A DNA stretch of 48,935 nucleotides from the NCBI GenBank assembly GCA_944323925.1, contig CALUUI010000015.1, positions 1-48,935 on the forward strand, given 5' to 3'. Made by a program: the position numbers and the translations under genes. Every line of letters begins with the position of its first letter. Within the stretch, counting starts at the first letter, position 1. The notes below the pieces were generated by a model. That model had not been told where the DNA came from, searched no databases, and worked only from the letters and a program-made list of their open reading frames with translations. This DNA is from Candidatus Gastranaerophilales bacterium. Its GTDB lineage: Bacteria; Cyanobacteriota; Vampirovibrionia; Gastranaerophilales; Gastranaerophilaceae. This document shows positions 24,988 to 33,442 of the stretch, piece after piece.

Positions 24988-26165
24988 CAAAACCTTTATC
25001 CCAAAAAGTTCTTAACTTGAAGCCCTCAGGAATAAGAAAATTCTTTGATATAGTAAGCGAAATGAAGGATGCAATATCTCTTGGCGTTGGAGAACCAGAC
25101 TTTGACACTCCTTGGCACATAAGAGATGAAGGGATTTATGCACTCGAAAAAGGTAAAACCTTCTACACTTCAAACGCAGGCTTAAAAGACCTAAGAATTG
25201 AAATCTCAAATTATATAAAGAGAACTCAAAATGTAGCCTACAATCCCGATAACGAAATTCTTGTAACAGTTGGCGGTTCAGAAGCCATTGATATCGGGCT
25301 TAGAGCCATAATTAATCCTAAAGATGAGGTAATCATTCCTCAACCTTCATACGTTTCTTACGAGCCTTGCGCAATACTTGCAAACGCTAAACCCGTCATC
25401 ATTAACTTAAAATCGGAAAATGATTTCAGACTAAAACCTGAAGAACTTTTAAATGCGATAACTGACAAAACAAAAGTTCTGATTTTGCCATACCCCAACA
25501 ACCCAACAGGCGCAATAATGGAGAAATCAGATCTTGAACCAATCGCTAAAATCATTAAAGACAAAGATATTTATGTAATGTCTGACGAAATATATTCAGC
25601 TCTGACATACAAAAATACCCACACGTCTATCGCAACACTTGATGGAATGAAAGAACGTACAATTTTAATAAACGGATTTTCAAAAGCATACGCAATGACA
25701 GGTTGGCGTTTAGGTTACGCTTGTGCACCCAAAGAAATAATTTCTCAGATGACTAAAATCCATCAATACGCAATTATGTGCGCACCGACAACAAGCCAAT
25801 ATGCAGCAGTTGATGCACTAAAAAATGGAGACAAAGATGTTGAAATGATGCGTACTGCTTACAATCAACGCAGAAGATTTTTAATCGATGCCTTCAAAAA
25901 AATGAATTTGGAATGCTTTGAACCATACGGTGCTTTCTACGTCTTTCCTTGCATAAAAGAATTCAATATGACAAGCGAAGAATTTGCTACTAAATTCCTT
26001 TTAGAAGAAAAAGTCGCAGTAGTCCCAGGATCGGCCTTCGGTGAATGCGGTGAAGGTTTCTTAAGGCTATCTTACGCATACTCTATCGACAACCTTAAAA
26101 TTGCAATAGAAAGGCTTAATAACTTTATAACTAAATTGAGAAAACAACAAAATATTAACAAATAA
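24984..26165 (+). CDS. PLP-dependent aminotransferase, class I/II
   Basis: Transfers amino groups between an amino acid and a 2-oxo acid. The 393 residues show SLGVGEPDFDTP (33-43), YTSNAGLKDLR, PYPNNPTGA (169-177), Asp201 with Tyr204 in SDEIYS, and the PLP lysine Lys234 in NGFSKAYAMTGWRLGY. This is the MalY/PatA/AlaT-like branch of fold type I. Coupling with the Lrp regulator suggests an amino-acid-responsive alanine or broad-range transaminase. The exact substrate is not visible. Confidence 0.9.
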   Translation: MTKPLSQKVLNLKPSGIRKFFDIVSEMKDAISLGVGEPDFDTPWHIRDEGIYALEKGKTFYTSNAGLKDLRIEISNYIKRTQNVAYNPDNEILVTVGGSEAIDIGLRAIINPKDEVIIPQPSYVSYEPCAILANAKPVIINLKSENDFRLKPEELLNAITDKTKVLILPYPNNPTGAIMEKSDLEPIAKIIKDKDIYVMSDEIYSALTYKNTHTSIATLDGMKERTILINGFSKAYAMTGWRLGYACAPKEIISQMTKIHQYAIMCAPTTSQYAAVDALKNGDKDVEMMRTAYNQRRRFLIDAFKKMNLECFEPYGAFYVFPCIKEFNMTSEEFATKFLLEEKVAVVPGSAFGECGEGFLRLSYAYSIDNLKIAIERLNNFITKLRKQQNINK

Positions 26166-26287
26166 TACGTTTTCTATTTTCTAATCGTTCTTTTCTTAAC
26201 AATTCTTAATAAATTTAATAAAATTTGGCAATTATTTAAAACATATATACTTTATATATACACAGAGATTAATAAGGAGAAGTATAT

Positions 26288-26527
26288 ATGGCAATAGGCG
26301 CAAGAGATTTTATCGACAGATTATTAGTAGAAAAGTATGCACAAGAAAAAGTAGACAATCACTCGGATGATGCACTCGTATCAAGGATAGATGCAGATGA
26401 CATAATGAGTACAATGAATAAATTTGCAAATAATTATCGAGGATTTTTAGATATTAGCGCAAAAGTAAACATTAGCTGTTATGCAGTAAACGCCAGAAAT
26501 GCAAAATACCAATCAATACCTGTGTAA
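26288..26527 (+). CDS. Small orphan protein
   Basis: A 79-residue protein, not recognised. It is mixed helical (ARDFIDRLLVEKYAQEK) and then strand-like toward the end, with one Cys and no signal peptide. A clear AAGGAG precedes the ATG, and AT-rich TATA boxes lie about 30 bases further up. Its stop abuts the stop of the convergent 292-residue gene without a gap. Confidence 0.5.
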   Translation: MAIGARDFIDRLLVEKYAQEKVDNHSDDALVSRIDADDIMSTMNKFANNYRGFLDISAKVNISCYAVNARNAKYQSIPV

Positions 26528-27406
26528 TTAGGACCAGATACCGGCTTTTGAATAGATTTCACTACGCCCGTACTCAGTAAGTCGATATTCACCTTCGCCT
26601 GCACGTTCAATATAATTGTTATCAAGAGCGATTTTTAAAATCCCGTGATCCACAATAACTGCCAAGTTATGCATCAACTTCCCATTAATCTGTTTTAAAG
26701 AGAACACAAATTTAGCATCGTACTTACAGAAATAATCAGCCGTAAAAAGTAATAATTCAAGCCTATCAGTTATATTATTAGCCTTAACTAACTTACAGAA
26801 AATCTCATCTTTCTTAACAACTGACTCAGTATTAATACTCTCAACAGAGTGTTCCAATATAGACTCAAAATCAACTTTAGCAGGACTTTCCGCATTAAAA
26901 AGATTATTTATAGTAATTGCTGTTTCCGGTTGAATTTGAGCAGGTTGAACATTTGGAAATATCTCTTTCGTATCAAGAGTATTAACAAATTCTTCAACTC
27001 GATTATTTATATCAGGCTCCTGAAGAGCATTTACGGACTCTACTTGCATTTGCTCAACTTGAGTGTTGTTAATATCCGCTTCAGTATTATTTTCTGAAAC
27101 ATTTTCAACATTATCAAAAGAATTATTTTCAGTTATTTCAGGATTTTCAGGAATAGAAGATTGTACTTCTTGAACAGGTTCTTCTTTTGCTTCTTCAATC
27201 ACTTCAGGCATAGGGACGTCCGGCAACGGCTGTTCTGCGTCAATTGGTTCAGGTATATACGGTTTAGGCTCAACTGCATTAATTACAGGCTTTCTTGACA
27301 GCGCTAACACCCATATAGCAAGCTGTTGTTCTATCGCATTTCTGTCATCAGTGACTAAACTAAGTTCACACTCACCTTTTCTTACCGTAAACGTATATTT
27401 AGGCAT
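26528..27406 (-). CDS. Acidic linker protein with winged-helix-like end
   Basis: A 292-residue protein with three parts. Residues 1-40 form a beta-beta-helix head (YTFTVRKGECELSL, TDD, QQLAIWVLAL) that matches the 45-residue protein encoded just upstream. Residues 45-180 are Pro, Glu and Asn rich and probably disordered. Residues 190-290 are helical and end in KIALDNNYIERAGEGEYRLT with the next residues EYGRSEIY, which reads like the wing of a winged helix (as in PadR or MarR types). It could bind DNA or a partner protein. The start follows the upstream stop by 2 bases, so translation is coupled. Specific function is unknown. Confidence 0.6.
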   Translation of the reverse strand: MPKYTFTVRKGECELSLVTDDRNAIEQQLAIWVLALSRKPVINAVEPKPYIPEPIDAEQPLPDVPMPEVIEEAKEEPVQEVQSSIPENPEITENNSFDNVENVSENNTEADINNTQVEQMQVESVNALQEPDINNRVEEFVNTLDTKEIFPNVQPAQIQPETAITINNLFNAESPAKVDFESILEHSVESINTESVVKKDEIFCKLVKANNITDRLELLLFTADYFCKYDAKFVFSLKQINGKLMHNLAVIVDHGILKIALDNNYIERAGEGEYRLTEYGRSEIYSKAGIWS

Positions 27407-27408
27407 AT

Positions 27409-27546
27409 CTAATTATTATTCCCTTCTGATGGTTGCAATAACTCCTCACGCCACTTATTTAACTGGCTTTCAACAAATTCTAAATCATCAGATTTAAGCT
27501 CTATTTCAACTTCGCCTTTTTTCATTTTGAATATATATTCGTGCAT
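27409..27546 (-). CDS. 45-residue protein, standalone version of the neighbour's N-domain
   Basis: A very small gene. The product starts MHEYIFKMKKGEVEIEL and ends in QPSEGNNN. It matches the first 40 residues of the next protein in order: M-x-x-Y-x-F, then K-K/R-K-G-E, E-hydrophobic alternation, DD, and Q-L-x-x-W. Spacing is the same, so the two are paralogous domains. Its TAG lies 2 bases before the next ATG, which suggests translational coupling and a shared complex. The ribosome binding site is weak (TTAGAG or GAAGGG further up). Confidence 0.6.
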   Translation of the reverse strand: MHEYIFKMKKGEVEIELKSDDLEFVESQLNKWREELLQPSEGNNN

Positions 27547-27701
27547 CTCTAACCATATCCCTTCTATATCATGTTATTTTAAAATCCCTTTAGTGTCAAA
27601 TTTAGAGTAACATTTTATTACAATCAAAAAATTTACTTTATTATTATCCATAATTATGCTACACTTTCAACATAGAAAAATATTAAGAGAATGAGGTCTT
27701 T

Positions 27702-28448
27702 ATGGTTGAGAATGAACAAAAGAATGTTGTATGTATGAAATGGGGAACAAAATTTGGTCCCGAATACGTAAACAGATTATACAATATGGTAGAAAAAAAT
27801 CTAACAATACCGCATAGGTTTATATGTTTTACAGATGACTCAAATGGTATTAACCCAAATGTTGAGATAAGACCACTACCTAAAATTAAAGATGACGGCT
27901 TAACCGAAAAAGGTTGGAAGAAACTTGGGATTTTCTCAACCCACGAAAACCTTGAAGGACAGGCATTATTTTTAGACTTGGATATTATTATAAGAAGTAA
28001 TATTGACAGCTTCTTTGAAGTAGACGGAGAGTTCAGGATAATAAAAGATTGGGATTTTCCAAAAGATATAATCGGGAACTCATCGGTATTCAGATTTGAG
28101 TTAAATAAACACCAAGATATAATAGAACATTTTTACACTTACGGAACCAATATTCGTGATACGTATAAAAATGAACAAGCGTTTTTATCATACGAAATGC
28201 AAAAGAAAGGTATATTACAATATTGGGATTCAAGCTGGTGTGTAAGTTTCAAGCGTAATTGTTTACAAAAATTCCCAATGTGCTATTTCAAGGAAGCAAA
28301 CGAGCCAATCAATGCAAAAATCCTAATATTCCACGGACGTCCAACTCCTCAACAAGCATTAAACGGATTTTGCGGTAAAGGCGGATTTAGGTATGTCAAA
28401 CCAACAAGCTGGTTAAAACAATATTTTGAACCGGCACAAACTGTTTAA
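27702..28448 (+). CDS. Glycosyltransferase, GT-A type with DxD motif
   Basis: A 248-residue protein. It begins with a strand and GTKFGPEYVNRLYNMV, then HRFICFTDDS, typical of GT-A fold N-terminal regions that bind a nucleotide sugar. LFLDLDIII (about residues 89-97) carries the D-x-D metal site in the form used by GT8-like enzymes. Further conserved-looking lines are NEQAFLSYEM and ILIFHGRPTPQQA, the latter a typical FHG ending. It has no membrane span. The acceptor is unknown. The 155-base gap upstream holds an AT-rich promoter zone and AGAATGAGG before the ATG. Confidence 0.7.
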   Translation: MVENEQKNVVCMKWGTKFGPEYVNRLYNMVEKNLTIPHRFICFTDDSNGINPNVEIRPLPKIKDDGLTEKGWKKLGIFSTHENLEGQALFLDLDIIIRSNIDSFFEVDGEFRIIKDWDFPKDIIGNSSVFRFELNKHQDIIEHFYTYGTNIRDTYKNEQAFLSYEMQKKGILQYWDSSWCVSFKRNCLQKFPMCYFKEANEPINAKILIFHGRPTPQQALNGFCGKGGFRYVKPTSWLKQYFEPAQTV

Positions 28449-28467
28449 AATAAATGGAGAATGAAAG

Positions 28468-29205
28468 ATGAAAAAAATTTTTGCCACAGTCTTATTAGCA
28501 GGATTTGTTAACCTACTGGCTGCGCCTGTACTTGCAGATATTGACATGAATTCTGCACCTGTAGAAACTAAACAAATCAGAATTGAACACTCAGAAATCA
28601 AAAAATCACCAATACGCTCGGTAAGTATTTCGGATGATACAATCGTAATCAAAGCAGGAAACATTATTAAAGTTGATTTTGCAGACAATTTTTCAACAAA
28701 GACAGCACAAGTAGGTGATGCTGTCGGATTTGTTTTAAACGAAGATTTTAAAACAACTGAAGATACTATCTTGTTACCTGCAGGAACAAGAATTAACGGT
28801 ACTGTTACAGAAATCATCCCAACAAGATACTGGAACAAAAACGCACAAGCCTTCATTAAATTTGAAGAAGTGGTATTACCTACAGGTCAAAGAGGCGATA
28901 TTAGTGCAAGAGTATATTCTAAGAACTCAGCACTCAAGAAATCAACCTGGGCAGCATTTGGCAAAGCAGCAGGTTACACTGTAGGTCTATTTGGTATTGG
29001 TGCCGGCGTCGGTGCTATAATCGGAGCTATTGTAGGCGAAGTTGGTATCGGCTGCTTAGCAATCGGTATGCCGGTTGGTGGCGGTGTTGGTCTTATTACA
29101 GGCAGTATTTTTAAAGGACTAAACTACAACGCTAAAGCTGGGAAAACCATCAAAATTCAGTTAAATGAAGATTTTGAAATCACTTTAAAAAACAGCGATG
29201 TTTAA
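28468..29205 (+). CDS. Secreted protein with beta domain and glycine zipper
   Basis: A 245-residue protein. Residues 1-24 form a Sec signal (cleaved at VLA-D). Residues 60-150 look like a beta-rich domain: AGNIIKVDF, a GDAVGF strand, LLPAGTRINGTVTEI and AFIKFEEVVLPTGQ, a pattern also seen in VirB10/TrbI-like and other envelope beta proteins. Residues about 165-215 are a long Gly/Ala/Ile stretch (GIGAGVGAIIGAIVG, GMPVGGGVGLITGS), a glycine zipper that could insert in a membrane. GGAG precedes the ATG and an intrinsic terminator follows. It starts 19 bases after the glycosyltransferase stop. Its role in the envelope is not known. Confidence 0.6.
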   Translation: MKKIFATVLLAGFVNLLAAPVLADIDMNSAPVETKQIRIEHSEIKKSPIRSVSISDDTIVIKAGNIIKVDFADNFSTKTAQVGDAVGFVLNEDFKTTEDTILLPAGTRINGTVTEIIPTRYWNKNAQAFIKFEEVVLPTGQRGDISARVYSKNSALKKSTWAAFGKAAGYTVGLFGIGAGVGAIIGAIVGEVGIGCLAIGMPVGGGVGLITGSIFKGLNYNAKAGKTIKIQLNEDFEITLKNSDV

Positions 29206-29228
29206 AAATAACATCAATATATACAAAA

Positions 29229-29262
29229 AAAATAGCGGTTTTAAATAAAACCGCTATTTTTT
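29229..29262. terminator. Bidirectional intrinsic terminator
   Basis: AAAATAGCGGTTTT (29229-29242) pairs perfectly with AAAACCGCTATTTT (29247-29260) around AAAT, between two convergent genes; it has A- and T-runs on both sides. Confidence 0.9.
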
Positions 29263-29274
29263 ATATTATTAAAA

Positions 29275-29817
29275 CTATTTTATCAACTTCTGAACTTCTT
29301 TGAAATTAGGGTGCTTTGAACCGCCTAACCACTCAAACAATACTGTTTCTACACAAGTTAGCTTTGCTCCGTCTGATTTCATTAGTTCTAAACCGGTATT
29401 ATACTCGTATTCATTACGGCTTGATGTTACATCTTTTGCCACATATACTTCATAGCCCTCATTTAATAATTCTGCACAGGTTTGGTAAACACAAATATGA
29501 GTTTCAATACCGCCTATAATAATTTGTTTTTTACCCAAAGAGTTTAATTTTTCCAGAAATCCGTCTTCTCTTAAGGCTGAAAAATTAGTCTTTTCAACAT
29601 AGTGTGCATTATTGCCCAATGCCTCTTTTAATACCTCAACTGTTGCCCCCAAACCTTGCGGATACTGCTCTGTTACCATTACAGGGATTGATAAAATCTT
29701 TGCAGCTTCACCTATTATAGATGCTTTTTTTGAGATTGTTTCATTATCCTTACAAGCTCTTACTAATTTTTCTTGTATGTCTATTATTAATAATAAACTA
29801 TCTTCTGCTCTTAACAT
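29275..29817 (-). CDS. Isochorismatase-family cysteine hydrolase
   Basis: A 180-residue enzyme with the cysteine-hydrolase triad Asp13 (IIDIQEK), Lys76 (VEKTNFSAL) and Cys109 (GGIETHICVYQT), and the cis-peptide line GGIETH before the Cys. The short form is like YcaC or ISOC1 rather than true isochorismatase. It hydrolyses an amide or similar bond in an unknown small molecule. Its ATG overlaps the TAA of the receiver-like gene (ATGTTAAG), so it ends the HDOD-receiver unit, whose function it may not share. Confidence 0.85.
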   Translation of the reverse strand: MLRAEDSLLLIIDIQEKLVRACKDNETISKKASIIGEAAKILSIPVMVTEQYPQGLGATVEVLKEALGNNAHYVEKTNFSALREDGFLEKLNSLGKKQIIIGGIETHICVYQTCAELLNEGYEVYVAKDVTSSRNEYEYNTGLELMKSDGAKLTCVETVLFEWLGGSKHPNFKEVQKLIK

Positions 29818-30992
29818 TTTTCCTCCATATACATTCTGTGTTCTTCTACAAATTCTTCTAATAAAACTTCCAAAGTCTTGGGCTCTAAATCATTGATATC
29901 AATAGTTATTTTTTTCTCATCTGTATTATGAACTATATCAATAGTAATTGCTGAAAACCCTGAACTTCTCAATCTGAATTCACTATCAAAAAACTCACCG
30001 ATTATCTTAAATACACTTAATTCCGGTGTGATACTATGAACAATTTTTGTATTATAAAAACGAGTTTCATATTTTGCCTGAACCTGATAAAAAACAGGGG
30101 TCAGAACTTGTTCTAACATTTTATTAAACTCTTGCTTAAATAGTTTAAAGTTTTTCTTATTGCTGCTAATTTTTTCAATCCAATTAGAGGACGGTGTTAG
30201 GTTGTCATCAATAATAATATATTCTTTTTTAGAAGCAACCGCTACATTTAAAGCATTTTCTAAGATATTATTTAAAGCATTAAAATCCTTATTTCCGTAA
30301 TGTGAACAAATCCCTGCATAAACAGCCAAACCTTCTGCTTTACTAATTACCTTCTTTACAACAGCAACTGCGCCATCAATATCAGTAAACGGCATAAACA
30401 CATAATAAATATTACCGATTCCTTGAGCTTTAATATCAGAATCTCTAAGTGACTCACTAATAATTTTTTGGATACGATTATCAATCGTTTCTTGAACACT
30501 GAATATAACAAATGCACCCGTATCATATTTACTCAAAAAATACGGATAAATTTTTTCAGGAATACTGAAAAAGCCTAACTCGTCAATTATTTGATTATTT
30601 TTTAAAATCTCAAAAGCTGCATCCTTTTTTTCTAATACTATGGTTGTTTTAAGAAGAAACATAACCCTAGCTAAAATTTCTTCTGAAGTAGACTTTCTGG
30701 TTATAAAATCAGAAACACCATAATCATAAGCCGTTAAAAGATATTCGGGATTAACATCTTCAAAACATGCAATGACAGGGACCTTTATTTTTTTTAATAG
30801 CTCAGAAAAAGCATGCAAATCGTAACCGCAATTAAGAATTACTATTTGCGGAGAATATTTTTCAATTACATCAAGAGCATCATTATAATCAGATTCATAA
30901 ATATTATCATTATTTCTTAATAAAACTAATTTTGGCTTAATAAAATCAAAAATTGTTTTATCATTAGAAACAATAAGAACTCCTGCTTTCAT
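29811..30992 (-). CDS. Pseudo-receiver fused to a degenerate GGDEF-like domain
   Basis: A 393-residue protein. Residues 1-120 follow the response-regulator receiver fold (VLIVSNDKTI, ending DFITRKSTSEEILARV), but the phosphoacceptor position after strand 3 reads ILNCGYD where an Asp is expected, so normal phosphorylation is unlikely. Residues about 155-265 resemble a diguanylate cyclase domain by their late part (VYAGICSHYG, NALNNILENALNVAVASKK), but the GGDEF line is GIGNIYYVFMPF, so no catalysis is expected. The last 100 residues are unassigned. It may be a signalling or scaffold protein for the HDOD partner encoded 19 bases upstream. Confidence 0.65.
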   Translation of the reverse strand: MKAGVLIVSNDKTIFDFIKPKLVLLRNNDNIYESDYNDALDVIEKYSPQIVILNCGYDLHAFSELLKKIKVPVIACFEDVNPEYLLTAYDYGVSDFITRKSTSEEILARVMFLLKTTIVLEKKDAAFEILKNNQIIDELGFFSIPEKIYPYFLSKYDTGAFVIFSVQETIDNRIQKIISESLRDSDIKAQGIGNIYYVFMPFTDIDGAVAVVKKVISKAEGLAVYAGICSHYGNKDFNALNNILENALNVAVASKKEYIIIDDNLTPSSNWIEKISSNKKNFKLFKQEFNKMLEQVLTPVFYQVQAKYETRFYNTKIVHSITPELSVFKIIGEFFDSEFRLRSSGFSAITIDIVHNTDEKKITIDINDLEPKTLEVLLEEFVEEHRMYMEEKC

Positions 30993-31011
30993 CCCCGCAC
31001 CTAAATATTCG

Positions 31012-31809
31012 TTATTGAAGTTCGTTAATCATTATATTAGCTTTTTGAATAATTGTATCTCTCAGTTGATAAACTTCAGTTTCTTCAAGACCTAAGCCTA
31101 AAATAAATTCTTTATCCAGTAAATCAGGTTTAAAATCATCTCTGACCATCATATCGACGTTATAAACAATATTACAAATAGCAGGCATAGAAGACAGCTT
31201 AGGATTATGGTGATACTTGATAATATTTGTTAAGAACACAGGTAACTGCCATCTTTTAGCAATTAATGCACCTGTTTTAGTGTGATCACTTTCAAAATAT
31301 TTTTTCTCAGCATCTAATATATTAGCACCCTCTGCAACTTCTTGAACAACGTTTTCGTACAACTTAGGATCGTTTGCATTAAGAACTAACTTACCGACAT
31401 CATGCATAAAACCTGCGATAAATATTTCATCAGCCTTTGTTACACTACCCATTTTAGCAAGGTGTTCGCAACCTGCTGCAACTTTTATTGCATGGCGCCA
31501 AATTTCTTTATCGCCCTGATTAGACATCATAGGCTTCATTGCTACAGTAATAATAATGTTTTTAACTTTATTCATGCCTAATAATGACAAGGCAATATTA
31601 ATAGAACTTATTTGTTGTGAAAAACCATAATATGCAGAATTTACAAGAGCTAAAAACTTAACAGTCAATGAAGGATCAAAGATAACGATATCTCCAAGCT
31701 CTTTCATACCGCTATTTGGGTCTTTCATAACATTCAATGCCTTAACTATTACGCTAGGCATAGAGTGTATATCTTTAACATTATTAACAAGTTCTATTGT
31801 TTTATCCAT
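31012..31809 (-). CDS. HDOD-domain signalling protein
   Basis: A 265-residue protein that is almost entirely an HDOD domain: the start DIHSMPSVIVKALNVMKDP, IVIFDPSLTVKFLALVNSAYYG, SLLGMNKVKNIIITVAMKP, and AGFMHDVGKLVL, where the HD pair is retained, then KYHHNP. HDOD domains are mostly non-catalytic relatives of HD hydrolases and act in second-messenger and motility signalling. The gene precedes the pseudo-receiver gene and follows ftsX by 48 bases that contain a TATTATA box, so it may have its own promoter. Confidence 0.85.
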   Translation of the reverse strand: MDKTIELVNNVKDIHSMPSVIVKALNVMKDPNSGMKELGDIVIFDPSLTVKFLALVNSAYYGFSQQISSINIALSLLGMNKVKNIIITVAMKPMMSNQGDKEIWRHAIKVAAGCEHLAKMGSVTKADEIFIAGFMHDVGKLVLNANDPKLYENVVQEVAEGANILDAEKKYFESDHTKTGALIAKRWQLPVFLTNIIKYHHNPKLSSMPAICNIVYNVDMMVRDDFKPDLLDKEFILGLGLEETEVYQLRDTIIQKANIMINELQ

Positions 31810-31857
31810 ATATCAAATTTTCCATCTAAGAATATAATACCACAAATTCAATAAAAA

Positions 31858-32775
31858 TTATACCTGTAAGTGTTTTTTAATAGAAAGCCAACTACCTCCG
31901 GCACCAAACACAATACCGATAATCATCAAAGTTGCAATAACAAAGTTCTGAGCCAACGGCGGAGATGGCACCATCGCAAAAGTATGGATCTTCAACAACA
32001 CGCCTTGTACTACGTTTAACGGGATTATAGAAACAAATCCTGCCACACATCCATAAAACGCTCCTTGCAACAAGAAAGGTATTCTTATATAACGATTACT
32101 TACACCCATTAATCTCATTATTTCTATTTCTTCTTTTCTTGATTGAATAACGAGCTGAATCGTATTATTAATAATTGTAATAGTAAGCAAGGCAACAACT
32201 ATAACACTGATAATAGCTGTTGTATTTATTATGTGCGTGATAAATTGAACTTTTTGTCCTAATTCTTTAGCATATCCAACATCTTCAACACCTGTACAGG
32301 TTGATTTAATTTTATTCAAGACAGGTATTGTATCTGCAGGTTTTTTAACTTTAACTCTTAAAACATCAGGGAGAGGATTTTCAGAAACCGATATTCCCAA
32401 CGTTGGTTGAAACTCTTTCCAAGAAGTTTCTTTAGGAATTAACGTAATTTTCTTGACTTCTTTAATTTGTGCAATTTGGTCCTTAACAAGTTTTGCATCA
32501 ACATTTTGTTTTACATAAACAGAAATTTCAAGAACACTCTCCAAAGAGCTAGCGAGTTTTGTAGATGAAATAGCTGTTCTAAACAATGCACCAAAAATGG
32601 TTAATATCGCTGCAATCAAAGATATGATAATCAAATTCATCATAAAACCGGTACGTCTTATATCGTTAATTGTTTCCATTATCAATCTATAAGTAATTCT
32701 AAGTTCACTAAGCCAACCTTTTGGGATATGGCGTTTTACCTGTGATTTAATATTTTGAGTTCTATCGTTATTCAT
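31858..32775 (-). CDS. ftsX: Cell division ABC transporter permease FtsX
   Basis: FtsX with FtsE controls cell-wall hydrolases at the division site. The 305-residue protein has an N-terminal cytoplasmic part, one span (about 45-70), a periplasmic loop with VYVKQNVDAKLVKDQI and the conserved LPDVLRVKV line, then three spans with the FtsX motif (RKEEIEIMRLMGVSNRYIR). Its start overlaps the ftsE stop by 8 bases. The pair sits in front of signalling genes rather than with ftsY. Confidence 0.93.
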   Translation of the reverse strand: MNNDRTQNIKSQVKRHIPKGWLSELRITYRLIMETINDIRRTGFMMNLIIISLIAAILTIFGALFRTAISSTKLASSLESVLEISVYVKQNVDAKLVKDQIAQIKEVKKITLIPKETSWKEFQPTLGISVSENPLPDVLRVKVKKPADTIPVLNKIKSTCTGVEDVGYAKELGQKVQFITHIINTTAIISVIVVALLTITIINNTIQLVIQSRKEEIEIMRLMGVSNRYIRIPFLLQGAFYGCVAGFVSIIPLNVVQGVLLKIHTFAMVPSPPLAQNFVIATLMIIGIVFGAGGSWLSIKKHLQV

Positions 32776-33442
32776 AAGTTCCTGCCTGAATATCTCTTAT
32801 AATTTCACCATTACCAAGAGTTAACACACGTTTTCTGAAATGATTAACTATATTGGCATCATGAGTTGAAACAATAACCGTAATACCTCTTTGATTAATT
32901 TGTTCAAGGATTTGCATTACTTCCATTGAGTTTTTGGGGTCTAAGTTTCCGGTAGGTTCATCCGCAATAAGTAATGGCGGACCATTAACCATCGCACGAG
33001 CAATACTTACACGCTGCTGCTCACCACCTGAAAGCTCAGATGGCTTTGCCTTTGCCTTATCAGAAAGGCCTACTACTTTTAGAGCCATTGTAACTCTTGA
33101 TTTTATTTCAGATGAGCTCATACCTAGTGTTCTGATTACATAGGCAATGTTATCAAAAACCGTTTGATTTTGAAGCAGTTTATAATCCTGAAAAACAATC
33201 CCCATACACCTTCTTAAACTAGGAACATTTTCAGGCGGAAGGTTCGCAATATTTACACCACCAATTAAGATTGTACCGCTTGATGGGGTTTCTTCTTTAT
33301 ATAACAGCTTCATCAAAGTTGATTTTCCGGCGCCCGATGCTCCGGTTATGAATACAAACTCACCCGAACAAATATCCAGATTGATATTTTTTAAAGCATA
33401 GTTATTTTTATATTTTTTAGTTACTGCTCTTAATTGAATCAT
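32768..33442 (-). CDS. ftsE: Cell division ABC transporter ATPase FtsE
   Basis: ATPase partner of FtsX. Walker A is GASGAGKST, the Q-loop is in FQDYKLL, the signature is LSGGEQQR, Walker B with catalytic Glu is [12 protein letters not shown], and the switch His is STHD. The start was set at MIQLRAV, the family's usual start, with AGGAAGG 13 bases upstream. A TTG four codons earlier would be too close to that ribosome binding site. The first 26 bases overlap the end of the transketolase gene, so translation is probably coupled. Confidence 0.95.
   Translation of the reverse strand: MIQLRAVTKKYKNNYALKNINLDICSGEFVFITGASGAGKSTLMKLLYKEETPSSGTILIGGVNIANLPPENVPSLRRCMGIVFQDYKLLQNQTVFDNIAYVIRTLGMSSSEIKSRVTMALKVVGLSDKAKAKPSELSGGEQQRVSIARAMVNGPPLLIADEPTGNLDPKNSMEVMQILEQINQRGITVIVSTHDANIVNHFRKRVLTLGNGEIIRDIQAGTYE

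Noticed and set aside
24502-26165. Lrp-aminotransferase pair as a new regulatory system
   Set aside because: The same coupled pair is known from Bacillus and others; it is an ordinary arrangement.
28468-29205. Glycine-zipper secreted protein as part of a type IV secretion system
   Set aside because: There is only a loose VirB10-like beta pattern, and no other secretion genes are nearby.
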